From Phyllobacteriaceae bacterium (GTDB lineage: Bacteria; Pseudomonadota; Alphaproteobacteria; Rhizobiales; Ancalomicrobiaceae), in the NCBI GenBank assembly GCA_012517025.1, contig JAAYVT010000720.1, positions 1 to 16,726 of the forward strand: DNA of 16,726 bases, written 5' to 3'. Made by a program: the position numbers and the translations under genes. Below the pieces are notes generated by a model. That model had not been told where the DNA came from, ran no database searches, and saw only the letters and a program-made list of their open reading frames with translations. Of the stretch, positions 5,635 to 14,064 are shown piece after piece (the stretch's first letter is position 1; every line of letters starts with the position of its first letter).

Positions 5635-8099
5635 GCGATGGCGGCCCGGACCTCGGCGAAGGCGCGTTCGAGGTCGTGGATGTGGCGCTCGCCCTCGACG
5701 GCCAGTTCGCGCGCATCGATCCGGCGCCAGTCGAGGCACATCCGGTAGACCCGGAGGGCGCCGATGTTGGCCGCCCCGCTGCGCAGCGCATGGGCGTGAT
5801 TGCGGAAGGCGGCGACGTCTTCGTCCGCCACCGCGGCGCCGAGGGCCCGCAAGGCGCGCGTCGCCTCGTCGGTGAAGGTGGAGATCAACTCGTCGACGAA
5901 GGCGCGGCCGCCGAGCGCTTCCAGATCCGACAGCTTCTCACCGTCGATCGCCGGCGCCTCGTCGTCGACCGTCTCGGTCGGTTCGGCCGGCGCGGCGACG
6001 GCCGGCAGGGTCTGCGGCGGGGCATCGCCGACCAGCAGCTCGATCGCCGCGATCAATTCGGCCGCGTCGATCGGCTTGGTCAGGCAGGCCGCCATGCCGG
6101 CCTCGCGGCAGCGGCTCTCGGCCTCCGCCGTCGCATCGGCGGTGAGCGCCACGATCGGGACGAGGCGGGTGCCGAGCGCGGCGAACCGATAGAACTTGGT
6201 CGCCTCGATGCCGTTCATCACCGGCATGTTGACGTCCATCAGCACCAGATCGAAGGGCTCGGCGAGCATGCGATCGACCGCCGCCTCGCCGTCGTCGACC
6301 GTCGCGACGCGGTGGCCCGCCCGTTCCAGGATCTTGCCGATCACCATCTGGTTCGACTTGTTGTCGTCGGCGACCAGGATCGACAGGCGACGCTTCGCCA
6401 CGACCGGGGCCTGCGGTGTGGGCTGCCTGTCGCAGGACAGCGCGGCGACGACGTTCAGCGTCGTGAACGCCGGATGGGAGGGATCGATCTCGGCGGTGTA
6501 GAGCCGACGCAGCGCCGCAGACGAGGGGGCGTCGCCCGCCGCCCGACGACACAGGACGAGGCAGGGCTCGTCCGCCGCCTCCCCGGCGAGGAGGGCCTCG
6601 GCGACGACGTCGAGGGCGTCCGGCGCCTCCGCCGCGTCTACCAGCACGATCGGCCGACGCAGCCCGCGCGCGGTGAGTTCGGCGAGGTGCGCTCGGACTT
6701 CGGCGACGTCGCGACCGACGAGCAGCGGCGCGTCGAGGCCGTCGAGACGGGTCCGGGTGCGGGAGAGAAGGATCATCGACGGCAGAGGCGTCGGCTCGGT
6801 CGGGGTGGTGGAGACGGCGACCGGGAAGTGGAACGAGAAGGTGCTGCCCTCCCCCGGCGTGCTGACGACGCCGATCTCGCCGCCGTGCAGATCGACCAGC
6901 TGCTTGACGATCGCCAGACCGAGGCCGGTGCCGCCGAAGCGATCGATGATCGTGCCGTCGGCCTGGGTGAAGCTCTCGAAGATCCGTGCCTGCGATTCCG
7001 GCGCGATGCCGATGCCGGTGTCGGAGACGGCGACGACGAGTTGCGGTCCTTCCGCCGTCGTCTCGACGTCGACCTCGACGAGCACCATCCCGGCCGCGGT
7101 GAACTTCACCGCGTTGCCGGCGAGATTGGTCAGGATCTCCTCGAGGTGACGGCGGTCGGTGACGATCCGGCGCGGGAGATGGGCGCCGACGTGGAGCGCC
7201 ACTCGCACGCCCTTGCTGCGCGCCATGACGCCGACGACGTCTCGAACCTGCCGCAACAGCAGCGGCAGATCGACGTCTTCCGACTTCGTCTCGACCTTGC
7301 CGGCCTCGATCCGCGAGAAGTCGAGCAGAGCGTTGATCAGCGTCAGCAGAGACCGCCCGGACCGGCCGATGGTGTCGATCATCTCGCGATCGCCGCCGAT
7401 CGGATGCGACTCGGCGAGGAGATCGCTCAAGCCGATGATGGCGTTGAGCGGGGTACGCAATTCGTGGCTGATGCTGGCCAGGAACAGGCTCTTGGCGCGG
7501 CTCGCCTCCTCGGCCTGACGCTTGGCTTCCGACAGTTTGCGGATCAGCACGGCGGTGTAGGCCGGGATCACCACCAGCGCCCCGATCAGGCCGGCGGCGA
7601 GTGCCGTCTGCGACTGCCAGAACGGCGTCGTCGCCACCACGATCGCGAAGCCGACGACCGCCGCCGCCGCCGCGAGCGCGAGGTAGCGCACACCGAACCG
7701 GAAGCCGTTGCCGAGGACCGCCCAGAAGTAGATCAAGAACAGGGCCGAACCGGCTTGGCCGCTGAGGTGGAGGCCGTAGGAGAAAATCCCGATGTCGCAG
7801 GCGATGCCTGCGATCCGGCGCGGATGCGAGATCCCGGGGAAGCACAGGATGTGGAGGAAGAGAGCGGCCGCGATCGCCTCGAAGGCGAGGAAGGGCAGCG
7901 CGGCGGCATCGAGCGCCGCCGCCGCCGCGGTCGACCCCGCGGCGCGGGCGATCAACAGATAGACCAGGATCGCCGAGGACAGCAGCAAGCGATTGAAAGT
8001 CAGCTCGTGCTCGCTGTCCGGGCGCCGCCGGAGCTTGGCCGCCACCCGTGCGAACCCGAGGCCGCGCATCAGCGTCGGCATGCGTGCGCTGCGGATCAT
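5562..8099 (-). CDS. rpfC: RpfC-type hybrid sensor histidine kinase (TM-HisKA-HATPase-REC-Hpt)
   Basis: The protein has 845 residues. After a short cytoplasmic start with RRRPDSEHEL (residues 24-33), which resembles the N-terminal signal-sensing segment of Xanthomonas RpfC, come five or six membrane helices (about 37-185). A coiled linker leads to HisKA with His212 in SHELRTPLNAIIG. The HATPase has Asn329 (GNAVKF), SDTGIGI and GGTGLGLAIVKQ. Residues about 440-560 look like a receiver-type fold without an obvious phosphoacceptor. A true receiver follows (ILVADDN, Asp622 in LVLMDVNMP, Lys in TKPID), then an Hpt domain with His770 in HALRSGAANIGA. In Xanthomonas, RpfC senses DSF, relays phosphate to RpfG, and its receiver restrains RpfF. 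The Xanthomonas protein is about 726 residues; the extra length fits the inserted receiver-like domain. The ATG at 8099 overlaps the upstream stop in an ATGA, so the two genes are probably translationally coupled. Confidence 0.88.
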   Translation of the reverse strand: MIRSARMPTLMRGLGFARVAAKLRRRPDSEHELTFNRLLLSSAILVYLLIARAAGSTAAAAALDAAALPFLAFEAIAAALFLHILCFPGISHPRRIAGIACDIGIFSYGLHLSGQAGSALFLIYFWAVLGNGFRFGVRYLALAAAAAVVGFAIVVATTPFWQSQTALAAGLIGALVVIPAYTAVLIRKLSEAKRQAEEASRAKSLFLASISHELRTPLNAIIGLSDLLAESHPIGGDREMIDTIGRSGRSLLTLINALLDFSRIEAGKVETKSEDVDLPLLLRQVRDVVGVMARSKGVRVALHVGAHLPRRIVTDRRHLEEILTNLAGNAVKFTAAGMVLVEVDVETTAEGPQLVVAVSDTGIGIAPESQARIFESFTQADGTIIDRFGGTGLGLAIVKQLVDLHGGEIGVVSTPGEGSTFSFHFPVAVSTTPTEPTPLPSMILLSRTRTRLDGLDAPLLVGRDVAEVRAHLAELTARGLRRPIVLVDAAEAPDALDVVAEALLAGEAADEPCLVLCRRAAGDAPSSAALRRLYTAEIDPSHPAFTTLNVVAALSCDRQPTPQAPVVAKRRLSILVADDNKSNQMVIGKILERAGHRVATVDDGEAAVDRMLAEPFDLVLMDVNMPVMNGIEATKFYRFAALGTRLVPIVALTADATAEAESRCREAGMAACLTKPIDAAELIAAIELLVGDAPPQTLPAVAAPAEPTETVDDEAPAIDGEKLSDLEALGGRAFVDELISTFTDEATRALRALGAAVADEDVAAFRNHAHALRSGAANIGALRVYRMCLDWRRIDARELAVEGERHIHDLERAFAEVRAAIAQRDGEANGSAADPFAGFAAKRRA
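5589..5619. repeat. Palindrome inside the rpfF/rpfC convergent overlap
   Basis: Arms of 15 nt (5589-5603, GGCGAACGGGTCGGC, and 5605-5619, GCCGATCCGTTCGCC) flank a single C at 5604. They are complementary apart from one G:T pair. In RNA from either strand this can fold into a strong GC-rich hairpin, although no T-tract follows in either direction. It lies within both coding ends and may act as a shared termination or RNA-stability element (inference). Confidence 0.7.
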
Positions 8100-10258
8100 C
8101 GGCCTTCTCGCGCCTGGGACACCGGACGGCTCTGCGCCAGAGCAAAGCCGACGAAACGATCGGCCGGCATCGCCCGGCCGTAGAGATGCCCTTGAACCTC
8201 GTCGCAACCGGCGGCGCGGAGCCACTCGGCCTGCAGCTCCGTCTCGACGCCTTCGGCCGTGACCGTGAGCTCGAGACTGTGACCGAGGTTGATGATCGCC
8301 CCGACGATCGCCGCGTCGCTCGGATCTTCCGACATGTTGCGGACGAAACACTGGTCGATCTTCAGCCTGTCGACCGGGAACTTCTTGACGTAGTTCAACG
8401 ACGAGAACCCGGTGCCGAAATCGTCGATCGAAATGTCGACACCGAGCGCATGGATCTGCTTGAGATGGTCGATCACCGTGGCGGTGTCGCCCATGACGAT
8501 GTTCTCGGTGATCTCGAGGTCGAGGCAGCGCGGGTCGAGGCCGGTGTCGGCGAGAACCTTGCACACCAGCAGCGGCACGTTCAGACGGCGGAACTGGATC
8601 GGCGACAGATTGACCGCGATCCTCATCCCCTCCAAGCCGCGGCAGTGCCAGGATTTGGCCTCCCGACAGGCCTCGCGCAGCACCCATTCGTTGATCGGAA
8701 CGATCAACCCGTTCTCCTCGGCGCGCGCCAGGAATTCGCCCGGCATCAACAGACCGTGCTCGGGATGGTTCCAGCGCAACAAGGCCTCGGCGCCGACCAC
8801 CCGCCCGGTGGCGAGCTCGAGCTGCGGTTGGTAGTGGAGCACGAACTGCTCGTTGGCGATCGCGTCGCGCAGTTCGCCGTCGAGAAGCAGCGAATGGCGG
8901 TTGCGTGTCTCCATGTCGGAAACAAAGATGCAGAGCTGGTTGCCACCCTCCGACTTGGCGCGATACATCGCCAGATCGGCCTTCTTGAGGAGTTCGGTGG
9001 CGTCTTCGCCGTCGGCGGGATGGAAGGCGATGCCGACGCTCGCCCCCGAGGCCAGACGCCGGCCGGCGACGACGAAGGGCTCGCCGATCGTCTCGACGAT
9101 CCGCCGCGCCAGATCGGTGGCGTCCTCCTCCTGCGTCACCCCGGTCTGAAGCACCGCGAACTCGTCGCCGCCGACGCGCGCCACCGTATCCTCGGGATCG
9201 ATGACGGCGCGCAGCCGTTGCGCCACTTCGATCAGGAAGCGGTCACCGGCGGAATGGCCGAGCAGATCGTTGATGCTCTTGAAGTCGTCGAGGTCGACGA
9301 GATGGAGCGCGAAGGGACGATCGCCCCGACGCGCCCGCGCGACTTCGCGGCGCAACCGGTCGGAGAGCAGGACCCGATTGGGCAGATCGGTCAACGGATC
9401 GTGGTGGGCGAGATGGAGGAGGTGGGCCTCCGCCTGTTTGCGCTCGGTGATGTCGAGGGAACTGGTGAGCACGCCGACCACGACGTCGTGGCCGTTGCGA
9501 AGCGGCGACTTGGTGGTCAGGAAGACGTGGCGCTTTCCCGAGACGCAGACCAGCTCTTCCTCGAAGCTCGGCAGCGGCTGCCCCGTCTCGAACACCTTCC
9601 GGTCGAGCCCGCGGTTGCGGGTGGCGCTGCCGCGATCGTGCAGGAAGTCGAGCGATTGACCGACGACCGCGGTCGGATCCTTGCCGACGAAACGGCCCAG
9701 AAAGGCGTTGGCGAAGAGAATGCGGCCGTCGCGATCCGACGCGCTGACCATCGCGGGGACCGTGTCGATGACCTGGGCGAGACGCTCGGTCGAATCCCGC
9801 AGCACCTCCTCGCGCGAATGCTCGCTGGTCGCCAGTTCCTTCGCCAGGGTCTGCGCGCGGCTCTCCAGGAGCAGCTGTTGCTTGCGCAGCTTCAGAAGGT
9901 TGCGCGCCCGGGTGATGAATTCCTGATGATCGACCGGGCTCTGCAGGAAATCGGTGGCGCCGGCCTCGAGCGCTCGCATCCGGAAGGCGCGCTCCTCGTA
10001 GACGGTGATGACGATGATCGGAATCTCGACGAATTGCGCCTTCTCGCGGAACGCTCGGATGAATTCCGCGCCGTTCATCTCCGGCATCTTGTAGTCGGTC
10101 ACGATCAGATCGGGGACGGCGCCGCCTTCCAACCAGTCGAGCGCCTCGCGAGGACCCGCGAACGAGCGAACGGTGACGTCCTCTTCGATCGAAGCGGCCA
10201 GCTTCTCGAAGATTCGACGGTTCGTCGCTTGATCGTCCAGGATCACGATCAGTGGCAT
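8096..10258 (-). CDS. RpfG-like receiver fused to PAS-GGDEF-EAL (c-di-GMP response regulator)
   Basis: The protein has 720 residues. Residues 1-125 are a receiver very like that of RpfG (ILDDQATNRR, phosphoacceptor Asp55 in LIVTDYKMPEMNGAEF, ITVYEER, ATDFLQSPVDHQEF). Then come a coiled-coil linker (about 122-160), PAS (about 160-275), GGDEF (about 280-445, intact GGDEF at 363-367) and EAL (about 460-705). The EAL residues appear intact: EALLRW from Glu491, Asn550 in VNLSP, LEITEN with Glu582, DDFGTGFSS at 612-620, Lys633 in LKID, and Glu669 in TAEGVE. Both synthesis and breakdown of cyclic di-GMP are therefore possible. The usual receiver Lys is Ser107 (QSP instead of KP), and the I-site position reads DPED rather than RxxD. 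RpfG normally carries HD-GYP, so this is a swapped output resembling Burkholderia RpfR. A GGAG site 6 nt before ATG 10258 supports the start. It is the first gene of the operon with rpfC (ATGA overlap). Confidence 0.9.
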   Translation of the reverse strand: MPLIVILDDQATNRRIFEKLAASIEEDVTVRSFAGPREALDWLEGGAVPDLIVTDYKMPEMNGAEFIRAFREKAQFVEIPIIVITVYEERAFRMRALEAGATDFLQSPVDHQEFITRARNLLKLRKQQLLLESRAQTLAKELATSEHSREEVLRDSTERLAQVIDTVPAMVSASDRDGRILFANAFLGRFVGKDPTAVVGQSLDFLHDRGSATRNRGLDRKVFETGQPLPSFEEELVCVSGKRHVFLTTKSPLRNGHDVVVGVLTSSLDITERKQAEAHLLHLAHHDPLTDLPNRVLLSDRLRREVARARRGDRPFALHLVDLDDFKSINDLLGHSAGDRFLIEVAQRLRAVIDPEDTVARVGGDEFAVLQTGVTQEEDATDLARRIVETIGEPFVVAGRRLASGASVGIAFHPADGEDATELLKKADLAMYRAKSEGGNQLCIFVSDMETRNRHSLLLDGELRDAIANEQFVLHYQPQLELATGRVVGAEALLRWNHPEHGLLMPGEFLARAEENGLIVPINEWVLREACREAKSWHCRGLEGMRIAVNLSPIQFRRLNVPLLVCKVLADTGLDPRCLDLEITENIVMGDTATVIDHLKQIHALGVDISIDDFGTGFSSLNYVKKFPVDRLKIDQCFVRNMSEDPSDAAIVGAIINLGHSLELTVTAEGVETELQAEWLRAAGCDEVQGHLYGRAMPADRFVGFALAQSRPVSQAREGR

Positions 10259-11079
10259 CGGCCACTCCGGTTTCGAGTTGAAATTCGCTTCTGCTCACAC
10301 GTCTTGGTCGCAAGTCGGGCCGATGGAAACGTAGACAGAGAGCTCTCACGCCACTTCCGCACGAAGAACTATAGGTCCCGCGTCTTAACAACCGACAAAG
10401 AGTGACGGCGCCATTGCGACTTTCGACGTCGATTCGACCGTCGAGCGGACATGGCGAGTGACGTGTAACAGCGGGTCGAGGCGCGGCGCGGCCCGTGAAT
10501 TTGCGTCGAAATTACTGATGGTTTCCGGAGTTGTTCTGGCATCGCCAGCCATCGGTCGCACGTGGGGGACCGCATGAACCGGTTCCGGAAGACGACTTCA
10601 TTCCCTCGGAGCATCGTCACATCATGGACGCTCTACTGGACCGGCGATCGAAATCTCGCATCCGAACGGCTCGATCGCGACTGAATACGGCCTTCAAGCC
10701 CTTGCTTTTGCGCGATTCCTGCCGCCGATCCGCGTCATCCGCCTCGGGCAGAGGCCGATGGCGGCGGCGTGTCGGAGGGCGGTCGAACCACGAAATTCGC
10801 CGAGTGACCGAGATCCCGAGGAAGGGCGAGACCATGCCCGCCATCGGTCCGAAGGCGGGGTCGAACGCGCATTTCGCCCCGACGATGGTCGGAAGATCTG
10901 GCGACGGACGCGCCGTGAAGGCAGTCCCGTCGCGCGACGGACGGTGGCGCGCCCGATGAAACGGGAAGGACCCCGCGGGGCGTCGTTCGTGGCCGACCGC
11001 TCGACGGCCTCTCCGAGGCCGAGGCGATCCGTCGGCGTGGACCTCGGCGATCCGGGGGCGAGGCCGCAGACGACCTCGG
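10259..11079. other. Intergenic region between the DSF locus and the PTS gene
   Basis: About 820 bp with no gene I can support. Open frames on both strands give Arg/Ser-rich translations without domains. The promoter of the minus-strand c-di-GMP/rpfC operon should lie in the first 150 bp. A TATAGT on the minus strand near 10367-10372 is a possible -10, with no well-spaced -35. The 10-mer GAGAGCTCTC at 10338-10347 is a perfect palindrome of unknown meaning. Confidence 0.4.
10262..10268 (-). promoter_or_regulatory. Ribosome binding site of the REC-PAS-GGDEF-EAL gene
   Basis: On the minus strand GGAGTGG precedes the ATG at 10258, with GGAG spaced 6 nt away. It confirms that translation starts at the receiver domain. 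Confidence 0.6.
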
Positions 11080-11122
11080 GACGAAAAATCGCCGCGGCCG
11101 GCGGGGAACGAGCCGGCCGCGG
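11080..11122 (-). terminator. Rho-independent terminator of the frwA-type gene
   Basis: Read on the minus strand, a perfect 11-bp GC stem (11112-11122 with 11092-11102, CCGCGGCCGGC and its complement) with a 9-nt loop is followed by CGATTTTTCGT (T5). It begins 22 nt after the frwA stop codon, which is the classical intrinsic terminator layout. Confidence 0.85.
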
Positions 11123-11144
11123 AGGAGGTGTGCTGCGCCCTGGC

Positions 11145-13652
11145 TCAGGCGGGGCCGAGGGCGTCGCGCAACACCGCTTCGACGGCTTCCGGCGTCGTCG
11201 CCCCGAACAGCGCGGCGCGGAAATCCTCGTGCATGATGCGGCGGGCGAGCTGCGAGAAGATCTTCATGTGGAGATCGCCGGCGGTGTGCTTGTTGAGGGT
11301 CAGCATGATCACCATTTCGACCTCGTCGTCGCCCCAGGGGATGGCGGCGGGGAGGCGTGCCACCGAGATCGTCGACTGCTCGATGTGTTCGGACTTGGCG
11401 TGCGGGATGGCGAAGCCGAAGCCGAGCGCGGTCGGGAAGACGTCCTCGCGCGCCCAGACGTCCTCGGCGAGCTTCACCGGATAGCGGCAGCGCCCGGCCA
11501 GCATCAGACGGTCCGTCATCCGTTTGACGACCTCCTCCTTGCTGCGCAGGTCCTCGCCCATGGTGATGCAGTCGGCGGCGATCATCGGCGCGTCGCCGAG
11601 GTTCTGGCGGAATTCGGCGAGCAGATGCTCGACCTCCAGCGCCGTCCGGCAGGTCTTCGCCCGATCGAGCAAGTCGCGGCATTCGGCGCGGTCGAGACGG
11701 GCGAGCGCCGCCTTCGTCGCCGCCACCGCCGGCGCGCTCATCGACAGCTCGTCGAGGCCGAGCCCGACGAGCAGCGGCAGCACCGAGCCCTTGGCCCCCA
11801 ATTCGCCGCACAGGCCGATCCACCGGCCGTGGGCGTGGACCTCGCGCACGACGTGGTCGAGGGCGCGCAGGAAGGCCGGATTGAGGCTGTTGTAGTGCTT
11901 CGACACCCGATCGTTGTCGCGATCGACGGCGAGCAGATATTGGGTCAGATCGTTCGAGCCGATCGAGAAGAAGTCCACCTCCTCGCAGCATTGATCGATG
12001 ATCCAGGCGATCGACGGCACCTCCAGCATGATGCCGAAGGGGATCTGCTCATCGAAGACGATCCCGGCGTCGCGCAACTCGCGTTTGACGTCGCCGAGCA
12101 CGTCCTTGACCCACAGGATCTCGTCGAGCGAGGAGATCATCGGGATCATGATGCGGAGGCTGCCGTGCGCCGAGGCGCGCAGGATCGAGCGCAGCTGCGC
12201 CCGGAAGAGTTCGATGAACTCGGCGTAGATGCGCACCGCCCGGTAGCCGAGGAAGGGATTGTTCTCCGCCGGGATCGCCAGATAGTCGACCGGCTTGTCG
12301 CCGCCGATGTCGATGGTGCGCACGATGAGCGGCTTGCCCGCCGCCGCGGCGAGCGCCTCGACGTAGGCGTTGTAGAGCTCGTCCTCGGTCGGCGGCGAGC
12401 GCCGGTCCATGTAGAGCATTTCGGTGCGGAAGAGGCCGATCGCCTCGGCGCCGCCGGCGAAGGCGCCGGGCGCCTCGATCGGCAGGGCGATGTTGGCGGC
12501 GATCTCGATGCGGGTGCCGTCGGCGGTGGCGGCCGGGGTGTCGCGGAAGCGGGCGAGACGCGCGGCGACGGCGTCGCGGGTCGCCCGCTCGAGGGCGTAG
12601 TAGCGGCGGACCGGCTCGGAGGGGCACGGCACCACGATGCCGAGGCCGGCGTCGAGCACCACCTCCTCGCCGATCGCCGAGGCGAGCGCGGCGAGCCCGA
12701 CGCCGACCAGCGTCGGAATGCCGAAGGACCGCGCCAGGATGACGGTGTGCGACGTCGTCCCGCCGGATCCGAGCAGCAGACCGGCGACCTTCGCATGGTC
12801 GAGTTCGAGGAAGCGGCTCGGGGTGAGGTCCTCGGCGATCAGGATCGACGGGCCGGCGAGCTCGACCCGGGTGCCGAGCGCCTCGACCCCGTAGACCCGG
12901 CCGAGGATCTGGAAGGCGATGTCGCGGATGTCGAGTTCGCGTTCGCGGATGAGCGGGCTCGACGAGGCGCGCAGGGTCTCGCACAGACGCCGCCACGTCG
13001 CCGCCACCGCACCGGCGACGCCGAGCCCGCGCGCCACCCCCGCCTCGAGATCGCCGACGAAGGCGACGTCGCGCAGGAGCGACAGATGGGCGCCGAGGAC
13101 GTCGGCGGCGGGGCCGGTGGCGACCGCGCGCTGGGCCTCGAGCGCGGTGCGCAGTGCCGTCACCGCTCGGGCGAGACGGCCCTCCTCGGCCTCGACGTCG
13201 GCGAGGGGAAAGGCCGGCAGGGCGTCGAAATCGAGCCCGCCGAGGGCGACGAGCGTGCCGACCGCGACGCCGTCGGCGACCGCGCGGCCGCGCACCACCA
13301 CCGGATCGAGCGCGGCGAGCGAACGCGGCAACGGTTCGCCCGGATCATTGGCGGCGACCGGCGGCGGCAGGGCCTCGTCGCAGAGGGGAAACTCCTGGCG
13401 GATGAACCGGTCGAGGGTCTCGAAGGCCTGGCTCTCGTCGCCGCCGTCGATGAGAACGACGCAGTCGTCGTCGAGCAGGGTGTCGGTGCCGATCAGCGCC
13501 AGCGCGCTCTTGGCGTCGGCGGTGAGCCCGGTGCGCCGGTTCTCCCACACGATCGCGGCGGAAAAGCCGTTGCACAGTTCCTCGATGCGGCTGGCCGGAC
13601 GGGCATGGACGCCGTTCGGCAGCACGCATTTGAAGGAGAGAGACTTCGTCAT
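11145..13652 (-). CDS. frwA: PTS multiphosphoryl transfer protein (HPr-EI-EIIA, FrwA/FryA type)
   Basis: The protein has 835 residues, about the length of E. coli FrwA (PtsA) and FryA. Order of domains: HPr (1-90) with phospho-His16 in GVHARPAS; enzyme I (about 115-670) with phospho-His302 in GGTTSHTVILAR, the PEP-site blocks GLFRTEM and IVRTIDIGGDKP, FGIMLEVPS, GSNDLTQY and the active-site Cys615 in GLCGELG; and a fructose-type EIIA (about 690-835) with phospho-His751 in GFAIPHAKSEH. One soluble polypeptide can therefore take phosphate from PEP and deliver it to an EIIB. The ATG at 13652 has GGGAGGA 8 nt upstream, so the longer in-frame extension is not used. It is divergent from frwB across a 412-bp gap and is followed by an intrinsic terminator. 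All phosphorylation residues are present, so it should be functional without a separate EI or HPr. Confidence 0.93.
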   Translation of the reverse strand: MTKSLSFKCVLPNGVHARPASRIEELCNGFSAAIVWENRRTGLTADAKSALALIGTDTLLDDDCVVLIDGGDESQAFETLDRFIRQEFPLCDEALPPPVAANDPGEPLPRSLAALDPVVVRGRAVADGVAVGTLVALGGLDFDALPAFPLADVEAEEGRLARAVTALRTALEAQRAVATGPAADVLGAHLSLLRDVAFVGDLEAGVARGLGVAGAVAATWRRLCETLRASSSPLIRERELDIRDIAFQILGRVYGVEALGTRVELAGPSILIAEDLTPSRFLELDHAKVAGLLLGSGGTTSHTVILARSFGIPTLVGVGLAALASAIGEEVVLDAGLGIVVPCPSEPVRRYYALERATRDAVAARLARFRDTPAATADGTRIEIAANIALPIEAPGAFAGGAEAIGLFRTEMLYMDRRSPPTEDELYNAYVEALAAAAGKPLIVRTIDIGGDKPVDYLAIPAENNPFLGYRAVRIYAEFIELFRAQLRSILRASAHGSLRIMIPMISSLDEILWVKDVLGDVKRELRDAGIVFDEQIPFGIMLEVPSIAWIIDQCCEEVDFFSIGSNDLTQYLLAVDRDNDRVSKHYNSLNPAFLRALDHVVREVHAHGRWIGLCGELGAKGSVLPLLVGLGLDELSMSAPAVAATKAALARLDRAECRDLLDRAKTCRTALEVEHLLAEFRQNLGDAPMIAADCITMGEDLRSKEEVVKRMTDRLMLAGRCRYPVKLAEDVWAREDVFPTALGFGFAIPHAKSEHIEQSTISVARLPAAIPWGDDEVEMVIMLTLNKHTAGDLHMKIFSQLARRIMHEDFRAALFGATTPEAVEAVLRDALGPA

Positions 13653-13660
13653 CTGGGACG

Positions 13661-13667
13661 TCCTCCC
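13661..13667 (-). promoter_or_regulatory. Ribosome binding site of frwA
   Basis: GGGAGGA on the minus strand, 8 nt before the ATG at 13652. It decides the start in favour of the HPr N-terminus (MTKSLSFKCVLPNGVHARP). Confidence 0.7.
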
Positions 13668-14052
13668 GGCGGCGCTTCTCGCGCTCTGCCGCACGTGGTG
13701 TCGATGGAGGAAGGCTAGATCGCCGATCCAGGGGGGAACACCGCAGAGAGGCACGAATTACTGGACGCGGGTGTCGCCGGCCCCCTCCTCCGAGGCGGTC
13801 CGACGGCGCCGGTGCGACGGCGCCGGCCGTCCGGTCTCGGCGGCCGCGCGGACCGGTTCGGCGGTTGGAACCGGCCGGTGCGTAGATCCGTCCAGCAAAT
13901 AGCACTCGCCTCCACTCCGTCGACGCGCCCCCTGCCCTTAGGATCCGGCTCCATCGGGTGAGAAACGGCGCCCCGGCTTCCGGAGACCCGCCGCCACCCG
14001 CGATCCCGCGTTCGGCCGCCCGTCGGGGCCGGGTCGAAACGTCCCCGATCGA

Positions 14053-14060
14053 AGGAGAGG
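14053..14060 (+). promoter_or_regulatory. Ribosome binding site of frwB
   Basis: AGGAGAGG lies 4 nt before the ATG at 14065, a near-consensus site that suggests strong translation. Confidence 0.65.
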
Positions 14061-14064
14061 AACC

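Larger units (their letters stand above)
13653..14064. promoter_or_regulatory. Divergent control region frwA / frwB-pflD
   Basis: This is 412 bp without a gene, expected to hold both divergent promoters. Visible structure: a direct repeat CGACGGCGCCGG at 13801-13812 and 13815-13826 (14-bp period), each copy containing the palindrome GGCGCC; and a perfect inverted repeat CCGGTTC-N8-GAACCGG at 13853-13874, a good shape for a dimeric regulator. No convincing sigma-70 or sigma-54 promoter was found, and no regulator gene lies beside it in the window. Confidence 0.5.

Noticed and set aside
5181..8183. A 1000-codon plus-strand open frame opposite the rpfC-type kinase
   Set aside because: Translation is Arg/Asp/Gly-rich without domains; it mirrors the GC-rich antisense of a gene with a clear kinase sequence.
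8048..10405. A 785-codon plus-strand open frame opposite the GGDEF-EAL gene
   Set aside because: No recognisable motif, and the minus strand encodes intact receiver, GGDEF and EAL motifs over the same bases.
10531..10959. Possible small genes in the gap upstream of the c-di-GMP operon
   Set aside because: Translations are basic and Ser/Arg-rich, without ribosome sites or motifs on either strand.
10758..13718. A 986-codon plus-strand open frame opposite frwA
   Set aside because: Low-complexity antisense translation; frwA has all PTS active sites, its own ribosome site and its own terminator.
13866..13881. Sigma-54 promoter before frwB (TTGGAAC...TGC)
   Set aside because: The GG to GC spacing is off by one from the required ten bases and the -12 part is poor.
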